Shown: piece after piece, positions 16,631-25,259 of the stretch
Position numbering within the stretch: position 1 is the first letter of the stretch
How the letters are laid out: every line of letters begins with the position of its first letter
From: Mariprofundaceae bacterium
Lineage (GTDB): Bacteria; Pseudomonadota; Zetaproteobacteria; Mariprofundales; Mariprofundaceae
Direction of reading: 5' to 3'
Assembly: GCA_015663235.1 (NCBI GenBank)
Contig: DQSL01000092.1
Location: 1 to 35,071 of the forward strand
DNA: 35,071 bases
Position numbers and translations under genes: made by a program
Notes under the pieces: generated by a model
The model's database searches: none
What the model was told of the DNA's origin: nothing
Seen by the model: only the letters and a program-made list of their open reading frames with translations

Positions 16631-17754
16631 AATTGCTCCATCCAAGCTTTGGCTTGTTGCTTCCAAGCTTGCTGTGTTTGCTGAATATGGTCGAGCAGCT
16701 CTGCCGAAAGCGAGGTAGAAATACCGTATTGTTCAAGTTGGTAAGCCAAGCTTTCCATATCAGGTAATGACTCCCATTGCCCTTGTTGTAACGCTGTTGC
16801 CAGCGCATCTAGCTCGCTGATTAATGCTTTCAAATCCGCATAAGGGTCTTGGGTTAAATCAAGAGCATATTGCTCAATTTTGCGCAGTTGGAACTGTGTT
16901 TTGAGCCAATCCACCCATGTCATCCATGCGCTTTGGTCTATGTTGTTAGCCTCGGAGACGGTTTCAAGGTCTTGTGCAACTTCTGCAAGTGCTTCGGGAT
17001 GTAGCTTTTCAGCAAGTGTTTGAATGTGTGTAACGACCTCTTGGCGCAGGGTTTGGGTGTCTTGGTTTAAACCTTTGAGTTCAAGCCAAGCTTGCTCAGC
17101 TTGCGCACGGCGTTCTTCATCCAACATAGGCAATAAGCTGATGCTTTTCCAAGCTGCGGCGGCTTTGCTGATGTCAGCGTTAGCAGATGATGCTTGCGCC
17201 AACAGAGCATACATTTGTGCGCTGGTACGTTGTTTGTTTTGCTCAAATTGTTGGTTAAACATTTGATTGATATTCTCTTGCATTATTAGCATTTGTTGCT
17301 GCACGTCTTCAAGTAGGCTGGATATATCAGTCATAGATTCAGCATCTATTACCGAGGGTTGAGCAATGGGTTCTGGTTCAACGGCATCAGTGAAAAAAGG
17401 CATGTCTTCAGCGATGGTTTCAAGCGTTGTTTCATCAGTTTGGACAGGTTCATTCACCAAAGCCGCTGTCGGGTTAGGCATGTTTGGCTTGAAAGATTGT
17501 GTTTGTGGTTGCGATGGTTGGGTTACGGGCTGATGGGTGAAGTCATACCAAGCTTGTTTCCAACTTTCGGCAGTGGATGAGTAGGTGACAAATGCCCAAG
17601 TGCCAACGCCGAGTATCAGCATGAGTATCAAATGAAATTTAAGCCTAGATTTTTTCTTAGGCGTTTCTTCTTCGCTTTGTTTTGTGGTTTCGTTGTCAAA
17701 GCTTGTATCTTCAACCGCTTTGGCATCAAGAATGGTTTTTGTGTGTTCTACCAT
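16627..17754 (-). CDS. hemX: HemX-like inner-membrane protein
   Basis: The 375-residue protein has a charged cytoplasmic N-terminus with KKKSR, one membrane segment (FHLILMLILGVGTWAFVTY) and a long, glutamine-rich helical periplasmic part with coiled-coil character (MQENINQMFNQQFEQNK). This is the HemX layout of gammaproteobacterial-type hem operons. HemX was once labelled a uroporphyrinogen methyltransferase, but no methyltransferase motif is seen here. ATG 17754 overlaps the hemB TAA by one base, with GGAG just upstream; six extra codons to 17772 lie inside hemB. Confidence 0.82.
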   Translation of the reverse strand: MVEHTKTILDAKAVEDTSFDNETTKQSEEETPKKKSRLKFHLILMLILGVGTWAFVTYSSTAESWKQAWYDFTHQPVTQPSQPQTQSFKPNMPNPTAALVNEPVQTDETTLETIAEDMPFFTDAVEPEPIAQPSVIDAESMTDISSLLEDVQQQMLIMQENINQMFNQQFEQNKQRTSAQMYALLAQASSANADISKAAAAWKSISLLPMLDEERRAQAEQAWLELKGLNQDTQTLRQEVVTHIQTLAEKLHPEALAEVAQDLETVSEANNIDQSAWMTWVDWLKTQFQLRKIEQYALDLTQDPYADLKALISELDALATALQQGQWESLPDMESLAYQLEQYGISTSLSAELLDHIQQTQQAWKQQAKAWMEQL

Positions 17755-18734
17755 TATTGCTCCTTCAACCAAGCGGCAACATCCAAAGCATGGTAAGTTA
17801 AAATCATATCAGCACCAGCGCGTTTGAAGCTGAGCATGGTTTCCAAGACTACCCGTTTTTCATCAATCCAACCATTGGCAGCCGCAGCTTTGACCATGGC
17901 ATATTCACCTGACACATTATACACAGCCATCGGTAATTGCGTGGCATCTTTGACGTCGCGGATAATATCCATGTATGCCAATGCAGGTTTCACCATCAGC
18001 ATATCTGCGCCTTCTTCAACATCCAACAAGGCTTCTTTGATGGCTTCACGACGATTGGCGGGATCCATTTGATATTGCGCTCTATCACCAAAAGTGGGTG
18101 TGCTGTCGGCAGCATCGCGGAAAGGCCCGAAATAACCCGATGCATATTTGACAGCATACGACATAATCGGTGTGTTTTGAAATCCTGCGGCATCCAAGCC
18201 TTCACGAATCGCTTTAATCATACCGTCCATCATGCCTGATGGGGCAATGATATCCACGCCAGCCTTGGCATAGGATACAGCTTCTTTTTGTAGGTTAGTG
18301 AGTGTTGCATCGTTATCCACTTCTTCACCATGCAACACGCCACAATGCCCGTGGTCGGTGTATTCACAAAAGCAGGTGTCTGCAATAACTATCATATCGG
18401 GGCAAGCAGCTTTGGCAGCGCGAACAGCGCGTTGCACAATGCCTTCATCATCCCAGCCGCCTGAACCAACTGCATTTTTTTCTGTGGGGATACCAAAGAA
18501 AATAACACCAGGAACGCCTGCATTTTCAACCTTTTGCACCATAGCAGTCACATCGGATAAAGGGATGCGCATCACCCCAGGCATACTTTTTACGTCGATA
18601 GCCGTGTTGATGCCTTCATCGACAAAGATGGGGTAAATCAAGTCGTTTACAGATAATGTTGTTTCGCTCACCATGCGGCGTAAGTTGGCTGTTTTTCTAA
18701 GGCGGCGAGGTCTATGGGTTAAATCAAATGACAT
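17754..18734 (-). CDS. hemB: Delta-aminolevulinic acid dehydratase (porphobilinogen synthase)
   Basis: HemB joins two 5-aminolevulinates into porphobilinogen, the second common step of heme and cobalamin synthesis. The 326-residue protein has the zinc-binding triad in [14 protein letters not shown] (C121, C123, C131), [18 protein letters not shown] with lysine 196, and [11 protein letters not shown] with the Schiff-base lysine at about 249. The three cysteines make it the zinc-dependent type, not the magnesium/aspartate type. The gene is eight bases after hemD and overlaps hemX by one base. AAGGAT precedes the ATG. Confidence 0.98.
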   Translation of the reverse strand: MSFDLTHRPRRLRKTANLRRMVSETTLSVNDLIYPIFVDEGINTAIDVKSMPGVMRIPLSDVTAMVQKVENAGVPGVIFFGIPTEKNAVGSGGWDDEGIVQRAVRAAKAACPDMIVIADTCFCEYTDHGHCGVLHGEEVDNDATLTNLQKEAVSYAKAGVDIIAPSGMMDGMIKAIREGLDAAGFQNTPIMSYAVKYASGYFGPFRDAADSTPTFGDRAQYQMDPANRREAIKEALLDVEEGADMLMVKPALAYMDIIRDVKDATQLPMAVYNVSGEYAMVKAAAANGWIDEKRVVLETMLSFKRAGADMILTYHALDVAAWLKEQ

Positions 18735-18742
18735 TGTTTTCT

Positions 18743-19516
18743 TTATCCTTTTTCATGGTGCGTAAAATAATTATCCAAACCTTTAAGCATACTTTCAAAG
18801 CTCGGTGTCTCGGCGATAACCTGCACACTTAAGCCTAATTTGTCAGCGGCTTTTCGTACTTGTTGACTCATCACCACAACAGTGGGGCGATTGGCAAGCT
18901 CAACATTGCCAATTTTTTGTACATAAAACGCAGCAGTACGCGCACTGCCAAGCAACACGGCATCGATGGTGTTATCTTTGAGTTGTTGGATGATTGCCGT
19001 GGCATCTGTGTTATCCATTTCGGCGCGATAAGTAGGGATGAGATGTGTTTTTACACCCTGTTTTTCAAGATGGTTGAGCAAACAATCTGCCCCTGTTTCA
19101 GCGCGAAAAAAGAAAGCTGTTTGCGGCAAAACGCGGGTTTTATAACCTTGAATTAGCCCTTTTTGAGAGCTTTGTTCTGCCGTCCATGCGGGAGACACAT
19201 TGTATTGTTCAAGGGCTTGGTTTGTTTTATTGCCTACCGATACCACGGTGTATGCAGCTAGGGTATTGGTAAAATCAGGTGCTGTGTTTGCAACTATACC
19301 CACACCATTGGCGCTACTGAAAATGACATCCGTGGTTTGAGGGTTGCTTTCGTTGAGTTGCTCCCATGCGGTTTGAATATTGTTAGGTAAGGGTTGGATA
19401 TGTGAGCAGGCAAGGGAAAAAGGCGTTGCGCCTAACGCAGCTACAAGTGTTGCCGTTGCATGGTTTTGCTCGGCAGTTCGGGTTAATAAAATATTTTTGC
19501 CAAGCAAGTGATTCAT
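18743..19516 (-). CDS. hemD: Uroporphyrinogen-III synthase
   Basis: HemD closes hydroxymethylbilane with inversion of ring D. The family is poorly conserved; here the 257-residue protein shows the typical N-terminal [33 protein letters not shown], the [20 protein letters not shown] block and [16 protein letters not shown] in the right order. ATG 19516 overlaps the cobS stop as ATGA and gives the family's usual length; the open frame reaching 19699 would add 61 unrelated residues inside cobS. hemC is not in the window. Heme and cobalamin genes are joined here in one unit. Confidence 0.9.
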   Translation of the reverse strand: MNHLLGKNILLTRTAEQNHATATLVAALGATPFSLACSHIQPLPNNIQTAWEQLNESNPQTTDVIFSSANGVGIVANTAPDFTNTLAAYTVVSVGNKTNQALEQYNVSPAWTAEQSSQKGLIQGYKTRVLPQTAFFFRAETGADCLLNHLEKQGVKTHLIPTYRAEMDNTDATAIIQQLKDNTIDAVLLGSARTAAFYVQKIGNVELANRPTVVVMSQQVRKAADKLGLSVQVIAETPSFESMLKGLDNYFTHHEKG

Positions 19517-20247
19517 AGGCTTAAACACACCCATAAAAGAAGCAAAAGCTCGATCATTTCTATACCTGCTCCCAAGCAATCGCCATTCATGCCTTGGAGT
19601 TTGGTTTCTAAAAACCATTTCCATAACCATAAAACCAGGGGTGCAAACAAAAGCATGGGTGCAAAAATAAGCGATAAAAAGAGCAACACGACAAACCAAG
19701 GCGCGAGATTGATGTCACCTGCCTGTTTGCACCAGCTAGCTAAACCATCGGTGAGTGGAGGTAAACGGTATGCCCACCATGCTCCACCAAGCCTTGCCCA
19801 AGCAGGGATAAGCAAAAGTGGCACCCAAACATCGGCAGAGAATAAAGTGAATAGGGCAACGTATTTGCCCAGGATGAGAATGATAAGGGCAATAACGGCA
19901 AAAGAGGCAATGTGCGGTTCTTTCATCACCGCTAACATTTTATCGTTGTTTGCGGTTTCACTGTGCGAGGCTGCCAAGCCATCAACCAAATCAGCAAGCC
20001 CGTCCAAGTGTAAAAAACCTGTGCTTTTTAACCACAAACAAAGGATAATAAAGGCAACGATTGGGGTGGAAAATGAGGATAAAAGCCAAGTGCTGATATA
20101 AAAGATGAAGCCAAGTGCCAAGCCGACCAGAGGAAACATGGCGAGTTGTGGCACTGCTTTCTTTTTGGCTTGCGGGGCAGGGAAGACGGTTAAAAATCGC
20201 CATGTGGCAATCCATTTTTCTTGGTTGGTGGCTTCTCGATTAGGCAT
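19513..20247 (-). CDS. cobS: Adenosylcobinamide-GDP ribazoletransferase
   Basis: CobS joins the lower-ligand alpha-ribazole to adenosylcobinamide-GDP at the inner membrane. The 244-residue protein is strongly hydrophobic with several membrane segments and has the conserved WRFLTVFPAP start, GFLHLDGLADLVDGLAASH near 80-98, MKEPHIASFAV and QGMNGDCLGAGIEM near the C-terminus. These carry the aspartates of the metal/GDP site. It overlaps the upstream phosphatase by eight bases and hemD by four, so translation is coupled. Confidence 0.95.
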   Translation of the reverse strand: MPNREATNQEKWIATWRFLTVFPAPQAKKKAVPQLAMFPLVGLALGFIFYISTWLLSSFSTPIVAFIILCLWLKSTGFLHLDGLADLVDGLAASHSETANNDKMLAVMKEPHIASFAVIALIILILGKYVALFTLFSADVWVPLLLIPAWARLGGAWWAYRLPPLTDGLASWCKQAGDINLAPWFVVLLFLSLIFAPMLLFAPLVLWLWKWFLETKLQGMNGDCLGAGIEMIELLLLLWVCLSL

Positions 20248-20836
20248 GATGATTCATGAACCATAACATGGGCGGCTCACCTTGCACAAAGGTAATACGC
20301 GACCACGCGGCGTAAGGTATAAACAAGTTGCCCAAATGTTGCGTAGGTATATGAAGCACTTTGCCAAGCAACACGCGAATCACACCACCGTGGGCAACCA
20401 ATAAATGATGCCCACCCGTTTCAATGTTGGCAGCAATATATTTGTCCCATGTTGTAAGCACGCGCTGATGGAAATCAAGAAATGATTCGCCGTTCGGCGG
20501 TGATATTTGGCTGACATCTCGTCTGAAGTTGGGCTCTTTTTTGAGCAATGTTTTAATATCTTGCCCTTCCCAATTGCCAAAATCCATTTCAGCAAAACCT
20601 CGTGCATAAGTAACAGCAAGTTTATCCCTTAATTGTTCAGCCAGCCAAGCGCAACGCTGCAAAGGTGAACTAACGATGTGAGCAATGGGCTCTTGATGTA
20701 TCTTTTTGGCTGCTTTTAGAAGCTGCTCTTTCCCTAAGTTGCTTAAGGGAACATCTGTTGAACCATATAGCTTTCCAGCATCCATGGCTGTTTCGCCGTG
20801 GCGAAGAATATCAATGGTAAGTATAGGTGGTGACAC
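20240..20836 (-). CDS. cobC: Histidine phosphatase, probable alpha-ribazole phosphatase (CobC-like)
   Basis: The 198-residue protein belongs to the histidine phosphatase superfamily: RHGET at 12-16 holds the phospho-accepting histidine, YGSTDVPLSNLGKEQ and SSPLQRCAWLA follow, and LLVAHGGVIRVLL carries the second histidine. Members next to cobS usually are CobC, which removes the 5'-phosphate from alpha-ribazole phosphate or adenosylcobalamin phosphate. A different small phosphoester cannot be ruled out from motifs alone. The start is GTG 20836, six bases after the decarboxylase stop, with a weak AAGGT site upstream. Confidence 0.8.
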   Translation of the reverse strand: MSPPILTIDILRHGETAMDAGKLYGSTDVPLSNLGKEQLLKAAKKIHQEPIAHIVSSPLQRCAWLAEQLRDKLAVTYARGFAEMDFGNWEGQDIKTLLKKEPNFRRDVSQISPPNGESFLDFHQRVLTTWDKYIAANIETGGHHLLVAHGGVIRVLLGKVLHIPTQHLGNLFIPYAAWSRITFVQGEPPMLWFMNHHA

Positions 20837-20842
20837 GCGCAG

Positions 20843-22054
20843 CTATTTACCTTGCTCAATCACAATTTCTAGGGGTTTGGCATGGCTTAAAAAGTCATTG
20901 TTCGACATGGTTAAACCATAAGCACCTGCCAAACCAAACACCGCAATATCACCAATATGCGCTTCTTCAACCAATACATCATTGGCAAGTTTGTCGGCGC
21001 TGGTGCAAAGGGGACCACCAAAATACACTTTTTCTTGTTGCACATATTCTTGTGCTTCAAATAATTTCTCACGACCAAGATTAACGATGTTCATGGGGTG
21101 GTTGATGGCAAGGGCGGCGGGGCGGCGAAAATGATTGATGCCACCTGCGCAAATAACTTGCTTCTTGCCGCGACTTGTTTTGATGTCGATGATTTCTGTG
21201 CAAAACCAACCACATTCTGCAGCCATCCAACGCCCAAGCTCCAGTACAAAATGGCGGTTTTGGAAGTCGTGTTTTGCAATCAAAGCCGATAAACCATCTG
21301 CATACGCTTGCGGGTCGAAATCATTGCCTGTTTCTTCATAATCCACGCCAAAACCACCGCCAAAATCAATGATGTCACATGTGACACCTTGGTATTGCGA
21401 TTCAATGCGTTGCGTTAATTCAAACACCAACGCACAGTTGTGCAGCAAATCATCTACATTCAACACACCACTGGCAGCAAACACATGCAAGCCGTGAAAA
21501 TTGAGTTTATCTAACGCAAGTATTTGCGGCAAAGCGACATCCAACTGTTCTTCATCAATACCGAATTTCTTTGAGCCACCTGAGAAGGTGGTTTGCGCAT
21601 CGTGAATGTCAAAATTGGCGTTGATGCGCAGCAATACATCTTGCGTGGTATTGAGCTTTTCACATAAACCTTGAATACGGTGCGCTTCAACCAAGGATTC
21701 GATATGGATGGTGCGGATTTTATTTTCCACACACCATGTGAGCTCTTCCAAGCTTTTGCCAGGCCCTGTATAAATCAATTGTGATGGCGTGAAACCTGCG
21801 GCAGTTGCTTTGTGCGCCTCACCGAGGCTGGCGATTTCAATGCCTGTTGCGCCTGCTTTTAAGGCTGCGTCTAAAAAGGCGGGGTGCGGGTTTGCCTTCA
21901 TGGCATAAAAGACTTCAACCCCTTGTGGCATCATGTTCTTTAAACATTTGATACGCTTGTCTAAGCGTGTTGTGTCATAAATATAAGCATTGAATGTTGC
22001 GCCACTTTGCGTTTGCTGACGAATCATGTCTTCAATATGTGTTGGAATAATCAT
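20843..22054 (-). CDS. Type III PLP-dependent decarboxylase (DAP/ornithine decarboxylase-like)
   Basis: The 403-residue protein has the alanine-racemase-like barrel of fold type III PLP enzymes. Visible motifs are FYAMKANPHP (PLP lysine 53), HVFAASGVLN, the phosphate loop DFGGGFG (about 230-236), and FGGPLCTSADKLAND with the inter-subunit cysteine (350) of decarboxylases. The block AGGINHFRRPAALAINHP is of the BtrK/siderophore-decarboxylase or exosortase-associated branches rather than standard lysA. Substrate and pathway are therefore uncertain. It is the first gene of the cob/hem unit, which is unusual and could link it to the lower ligand or just to a shared promoter. GGAC lies eight bases before ATG 22054. 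Confidence 0.8.
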   Translation of the reverse strand: MIIPTHIEDMIRQQTQSGATFNAYIYDTTRLDKRIKCLKNMMPQGVEVFYAMKANPHPAFLDAALKAGATGIEIASLGEAHKATAAGFTPSQLIYTGPGKSLEELTWCVENKIRTIHIESLVEAHRIQGLCEKLNTTQDVLLRINANFDIHDAQTTFSGGSKKFGIDEEQLDVALPQILALDKLNFHGLHVFAASGVLNVDDLLHNCALVFELTQRIESQYQGVTCDIIDFGGGFGVDYEETGNDFDPQAYADGLSALIAKHDFQNRHFVLELGRWMAAECGWFCTEIIDIKTSRGKKQVICAGGINHFRRPAALAINHPMNIVNLGREKLFEAQEYVQQEKVYFGGPLCTSADKLANDVLVEEAHIGDIAVFGLAGAYGLTMSNNDFLSHAKPLEIVIEQGK

Positions 22055-22170
22055 AGGCGAAGTCCACCATAAACCAAGCGTTTGACCAAGACTATTTTTT
22101 TATGACATGTTGCATTGAAAGCGTTACGCTACGGCGAAACGAATAAAGATATTGATTGAGGATGTTATTG

Positions 22171-22497
22171 ATGCCCAAAATATTAGATGAATTAACAATT
22201 TCACCCCACAAGCGCCATGTGTTGATGTGCGTGGGTAAATCTTGTGGTGAAAACATGCCATTGCTTAAATTCTTGAAAGAATCAGTCGCAAAAGCAGGTT
22301 TGGCTGAAGGTGAAAATGCTGTGCGTGTGAACCGAGCGGGCTGTTTAGGGGTGTGTAAACAAGGGCCGATTATGGTGGTTCACCCTGAGGGTGTTTGGTA
22401 TGCAGACTTGGATGAAGCCAAGGTGGATAAGATTGTCGAATCGCACTTTAAAAACAATGCACCCGTCACTGAGTGGGTGTTTCATGCGCAGGTATGA
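22171..22497 (+). CDS. Thioredoxin-like (2Fe-2S) ferredoxin
   Basis: The 108-residue protein has four cysteines: C20 and C25 in LMCVGKSCGEN, and C58 and C62 in AGCLGVCKQGP. This pattern with VNRAGCLGVC and the following PIMVVHPEGVWY is typical of thioredoxin-fold 2Fe-2S ferredoxins, electron carriers of uncertain partner. ATG 22171 has GAGG nine bases upstream; ATG 22162 and TTG 22156 in the same frame are less likely. It begins a plus-strand run through sspB, diverging from the decarboxylase across a 116-base gap. Confidence 0.9.
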   Translation: MPKILDELTISPHKRHVLMCVGKSCGENMPLLKFLKESVAKAGLAEGENAVRVNRAGCLGVCKQGPIMVVHPEGVWYADLDEAKVDKIVESHFKNNAPVTEWVFHAQV

Positions 22498-22503
22498 GCC
22501 AAG

Positions 22504-23013
22504 ATGAGCGTTAATTTTGAAGATGCCTTAAAAGCAAAAAAATTACGGGATTATTTCAATGAGCAAGGGCGCATTTATATTGTGGTGGATGCAATATCGG
22601 ATGATGTGCAAGTGCCTGATTTTTTGCGCGGCGACCCAGCACTTCGGCTGGTGTTAAACACGCGAATGCCGCAGCCGATTTACATCCGAGATGGTTTTGT
22701 GGAATCCAACTTTTCTTTTTCGGGTGTGGCGCATCATTGCGTTATTCCACTGGGTCGAATTTGGGCGGCATACGTGCCTGAACAAGACATGGGTTCAGGC
22801 TTGATGTGGGAAGACAGTGTGCCCGAAACGGTGAAGATGGTATTGGAAGCTGTGGACGAGATAGAGCAAGCTGAAAATGTTTCGCCACTGCAAGTTGTGC
22901 AGTCTGCCAAGGTGGGGGAAAGGGCTGAAAAAGAAGAGAAAGAAATGATTAAACCCAGTGGAAGTAAAGATACTAAACGCAAAAATTTTGGGCATCTTCG
23001 GATTGTGAAATGA
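22504..23013 (+). CDS. sspB: ClpXP adaptor, SspB family (stringent starvation protein B)
   Basis: SspB tethers ssrA-tagged proteins to ClpXP for degradation. The 169-residue protein has the start LRDYFNEQGRIYIVVDA, the conserved LVLNTRMPQPIYIRDG and FSFSGVAHHCVIPLGRIWAAYVPE blocks of the ssrA-binding domain. These are followed by an acidic low-complexity linker and a C-terminal LRIVK, which matches the short XB tail that docks on ClpX. The gene is six bases after the ferredoxin and ends in an ATGA overlap with the next gene. Confidence 0.92.
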   Translation: MSVNFEDALKAKKLRDYFNEQGRIYIVVDAISDDVQVPDFLRGDPALRLVLNTRMPQPIYIRDGFVESNFSFSGVAHHCVIPLGRIWAAYVPEQDMGSGLMWEDSVPETVKMVLEAVDEIEQAENVSPLQVVQSAKVGERAEKEEKEMIKPSGSKDTKRKNFGHLRIVK

Positions 23014-23933
23014 AGATGTTTATTGTGGTGCTGACGATGCTTGTTGGGCTACTGTCTGTTACACCATTGCTTGCTGCGGAAGATGATGCGCGTTTTCAAA
23101 TTCATGTGCTTCAAGAAGGTAATAAAGGGTTGACTGTTCAAGAAGCAATGACGCTAGCGTTGCCTGTATTGTGGCAGCGGGTTGTGCCTATGCAAAACCT
23201 TGAAAAAGCGAAGCTTTTACGAGGTGGAACCTCGCTTGTTTTGCAGTTTAAACGGGATAGTCGCGGCGTAAACCTGGTGTTTAACCCAGTGCAAGTGCAA
23301 GCTTATTTGCAACGCAATAATATTGTGATGATTCCTGAGAGTCCTTACTGGAACTTGCAGATTGATGTGCATCGCTTTACCGAATCAGATGTGAACATGG
23401 CAAACGATTTGATAAATTATAGTTATAGTATTTCTGAGGACTTTGGTTTTCATTTGGGCTCGCATGGCAGGAGCTTGAAGCTTGGTTTTTCACAGCTTGT
23501 GGATGCATACGGAGAAGTGCAGTTGCAAGTCGATGTGCAAGGTGCTTTTTCAGCGAATATTTTGTCTGAAACAAAGCAGTTGCCACGAGGTGATTTGAGT
23601 TATCAGCTTCAGTCGTGGGTTGAAAAAACCCTTTTAGAAATTCGTGATGCATACAGCTTAGATTTGATTCAATTTCATGATGATACTTCAAGTATATATA
23701 TAACGGTAACTTCTGATTTAACACTGGCAGCTCAGGTTTCTTTGGAGCAGCTACTCAGCAGGCAACCTGCTGTGAAAGCGGTGATTCCAATGTTGTTGCA
23801 AAAAGAGAGTAAACAATACCGTGTGATTTTAAAAGATGCGGATGACAGTTGGGTTGAGTCTTGGTTTGCATCTTATGGCATGGCTGCGGTGAAGCAGCCG
23901 CAAGGTAGCGCAAGCCAGTGGATGGTTGAGTAG
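23010..23933 (+). CDS. Exported DUF2066-like protein
   Basis: The 307-residue protein begins with a clear Sec signal peptide (MKMFIVVLTMLVGLLSVTPLLAAED), so it is exported. Early ALPVLWQRVVP and later AFSANILSE fit DUF2066, a family of unknown function that in many proteobacteria is encoded just before hda, as here. Roughly: mature part starts near residue 23, mostly mixed alpha/beta, no further membrane segment. It overlaps sspB by ATGA and lies five bases before the Hda-like gene. The family call is moderately sure; the function is unknown. Confidence 0.7.
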   Translation: MKMFIVVLTMLVGLLSVTPLLAAEDDARFQIHVLQEGNKGLTVQEAMTLALPVLWQRVVPMQNLEKAKLLRGGTSLVLQFKRDSRGVNLVFNPVQVQAYLQRNNIVMIPESPYWNLQIDVHRFTESDVNMANDLINYSYSISEDFGFHLGSHGRSLKLGFSQLVDAYGEVQLQVDVQGAFSANILSETKQLPRGDLSYQLQSWVEKTLLEIRDAYSLDLIQFHDDTSSIYITVTSDLTLAAQVSLEQLLSRQPAVKAVIPMLLQKESKQYRVILKDADDSWVESWFASYGMAAVKQPQGSASQWMVE

Positions 23934-23938
23934 GTCTG

Positions 23939-24631
23939 ATGAGTGAGCAACAAACATTGTCACTGGCGTTGGTGCCTAAAATGGACTACGGAAGCTGGGT
24001 GAAACATCAGCAAGCTGAAGATGCTTCAGGCAGGTTAGCGTTGTGGTTGGCTAAAGGTGGTCTTTTGTGGTTGTCATCAGAAGAGGTTGCTGGCAAAAGT
24101 CATTTGATACATGCCGTGTTTCAAGATTCTCCGCAGGTCAAAATATTACCGTTGCATAGGCAAACGTTATCATCGGTGCAGCAACTGAAATTTTGGTTAA
24201 ATGTATGCGATCATTCAGCGTATTGGGTACTGGATTTACCCGCAGGAAGATTGCCTGTCACCCTAGGTCTTGCTGTTTTTCACTTGATTGAGCGGGCAAG
24301 AAGTATGCATAAGTCACTACTAATTGTTTGGCGGTGTGAGGGGGCTGACATGCAGCCGCCCGAGTTAAGTAGCCGTTTATTGATGATGGAGCATGTTGAA
24401 ATTGCTGCCCCGCAAGGTGACCAAGACTTGCAAAAAGTATTGGAGTCGGTGTTAAAAAACATGCAATGGGATATGAAAGAAACAGTGTTGCCCACGCTGT
24501 TGCAATATGTGCCAAGAAAGTTGGACGCATTGTTGGCAGCGATTGAACTTTTGGATGATTACTCTAAAAAACATCAAAAAAAAATGAATGGTTCGTTGGC
24601 TTTAAAAGTGTTGGGCGCGCATAATGATTAA
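23939..24631 (+). CDS. Hda-like DnaA-related protein with degenerate nucleotide site
   Basis: Hda promotes hydrolysis of DnaA-bound ATP after initiation. The 230-residue protein has the size and layout of Hda: an N-terminal part ending in a beta-clamp-contact-like QTLSLAL (5-11), a P-loop region, PPELSSRLLMM (the arginine-finger box, R146) and a C-terminal PRKLDALLAAIELLDDY of sensor 2 type. The Walker A is altered (SSEEVAGKSHL, with the usual GPxG lost but GKSHL kept), and the Walker B position reads WVLDLPAG with one aspartate. ATP binding may be weak or absent. Position behind the DUF2066-like gene supports the assignment. Confidence 0.78.
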   Translation: MSEQQTLSLALVPKMDYGSWVKHQQAEDASGRLALWLAKGGLLWLSSEEVAGKSHLIHAVFQDSPQVKILPLHRQTLSSVQQLKFWLNVCDHSAYWVLDLPAGRLPVTLGLAVFHLIERARSMHKSLLIVWRCEGADMQPPELSSRLLMMEHVEIAAPQGDQDLQKVLESVLKNMQWDMKETVLPTLLQYVPRKLDALLAAIELLDDYSKKHQKKMNGSLALKVLGAHND

Positions 24632-25088
24632 AATAGTTGTTTCGGAACAAATACTTTATCACCGGCGTAAAACGGGCGTGACTTATGCGTATCCGATTTC
24701 AACGGCAAGCAAAGGTGTTGGTAATCAAGAAAACAGCTTGCAAACCCCGTTGGGAAAACATCGTGTTAAACACAAGATAGGTGAAGGGCAGGCTGCTTTC
24801 ACTGCCTTTGTCGCAAGGCAGCCCGCAGGCATATTTACTGAGCAAGATAAAATATTGTGTAGCGATTGGATATTAAGTCGCATTCTTTGGCTGGAAGGTA
24901 TGCAAACAGGCATCAATAAACGTGGTAAAAAAGACACGTTTGAACGCTATATATACATACATGGCACGGATGAAGAAAACAAGATTGGGTCGCCCCACTC
25001 GCATGGATGTATTCGCATGAAAAATGAAGATGTGATAGATTTGTTTGAACATGTTTATTGTGGCGAAACAGTATATATTAAAATTTAG
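24624..25088 (+). CDS. L,D-transpeptidase catalytic-domain (YkuD) protein
   Basis: The 154-residue protein is essentially one YkuD domain: YIYIHGTDEENKIGSPHSHGCIRM carries the catalytic H113, S126, H127, C129 and R131. The N-terminal ISTASKGVGNQENSLQTPLG is the typical substrate-site strand. L,D-transpeptidases cross-link peptidoglycan outside the cytoplasm, yet no signal peptide or membrane anchor is visible; it starts directly with MIKIVV. It overlaps the Hda-like gene by eight bases. Short versions without a signal exist in other proteobacteria and their route to the periplasm is unclear. Confidence 0.88.
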   Translation: MIKIVVSEQILYHRRKTGVTYAYPISTASKGVGNQENSLQTPLGKHRVKHKIGEGQAAFTAFVARQPAGIFTEQDKILCSDWILSRILWLEGMQTGINKRGKKDTFERYIYIHGTDEENKIGSPHSHGCIRMKNEDVIDLFEHVYCGETVYIKI

Positions 25089-25177
25089 CGTGAAGCATTG
25101 GAAACATTATATTTTTTCCTAAGATGGGAAAGGGATGATTTATGCAAACGCTAAATAGCTTTTATAAGCTTCTTATA

Positions 25178-25195
25178 TTGTCTTCATTGTGACAA
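25178..25195. promoter_or_regulatory. Inverted repeat upstream of pdhA
   Basis: TTGTC (25178-25182) and GACAA (25191-25195) form an inverted repeat over eight bases, and the right part holds the 9-bp palindrome TTGTGACAA (25187-25195). It ends 64 bases before pdhA ATG 25260 and could be an operator. I could not place a convincing sigma70 promoter in the 25089-25259 gap; the small AGCTT/AAGCT hairpin near 25157 has no T run after it. Confidence 0.35.
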
Positions 25196-25259
25196 ATAAG
25201 GTTGCGAAGGGAAACAAGTCGGGCATAGTTCGCATTCTAGCAAAGAGATTGGGGATGTT

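Noticed and set aside
19508-20101. 197-codon plus-strand frame opposite cobS
   Set aside because: It is a mirror of the cobS gene, rich in S/K/P, without motifs.
20843-22054. Standard diaminopimelate decarboxylase (lysA)
   Set aside because: The GGINHFRRPAALAINHP block and the gene context differ from lysA; kept as an unassigned type III decarboxylase.
22055-22170. Cobalamin riboswitch in front of the cob/hem unit
   Set aside because: The gap is only about 116 bases and no B12-box-like core or large fold is visible. The AGCGTTACGCT palindrome there (22120-22130) is too short to call.
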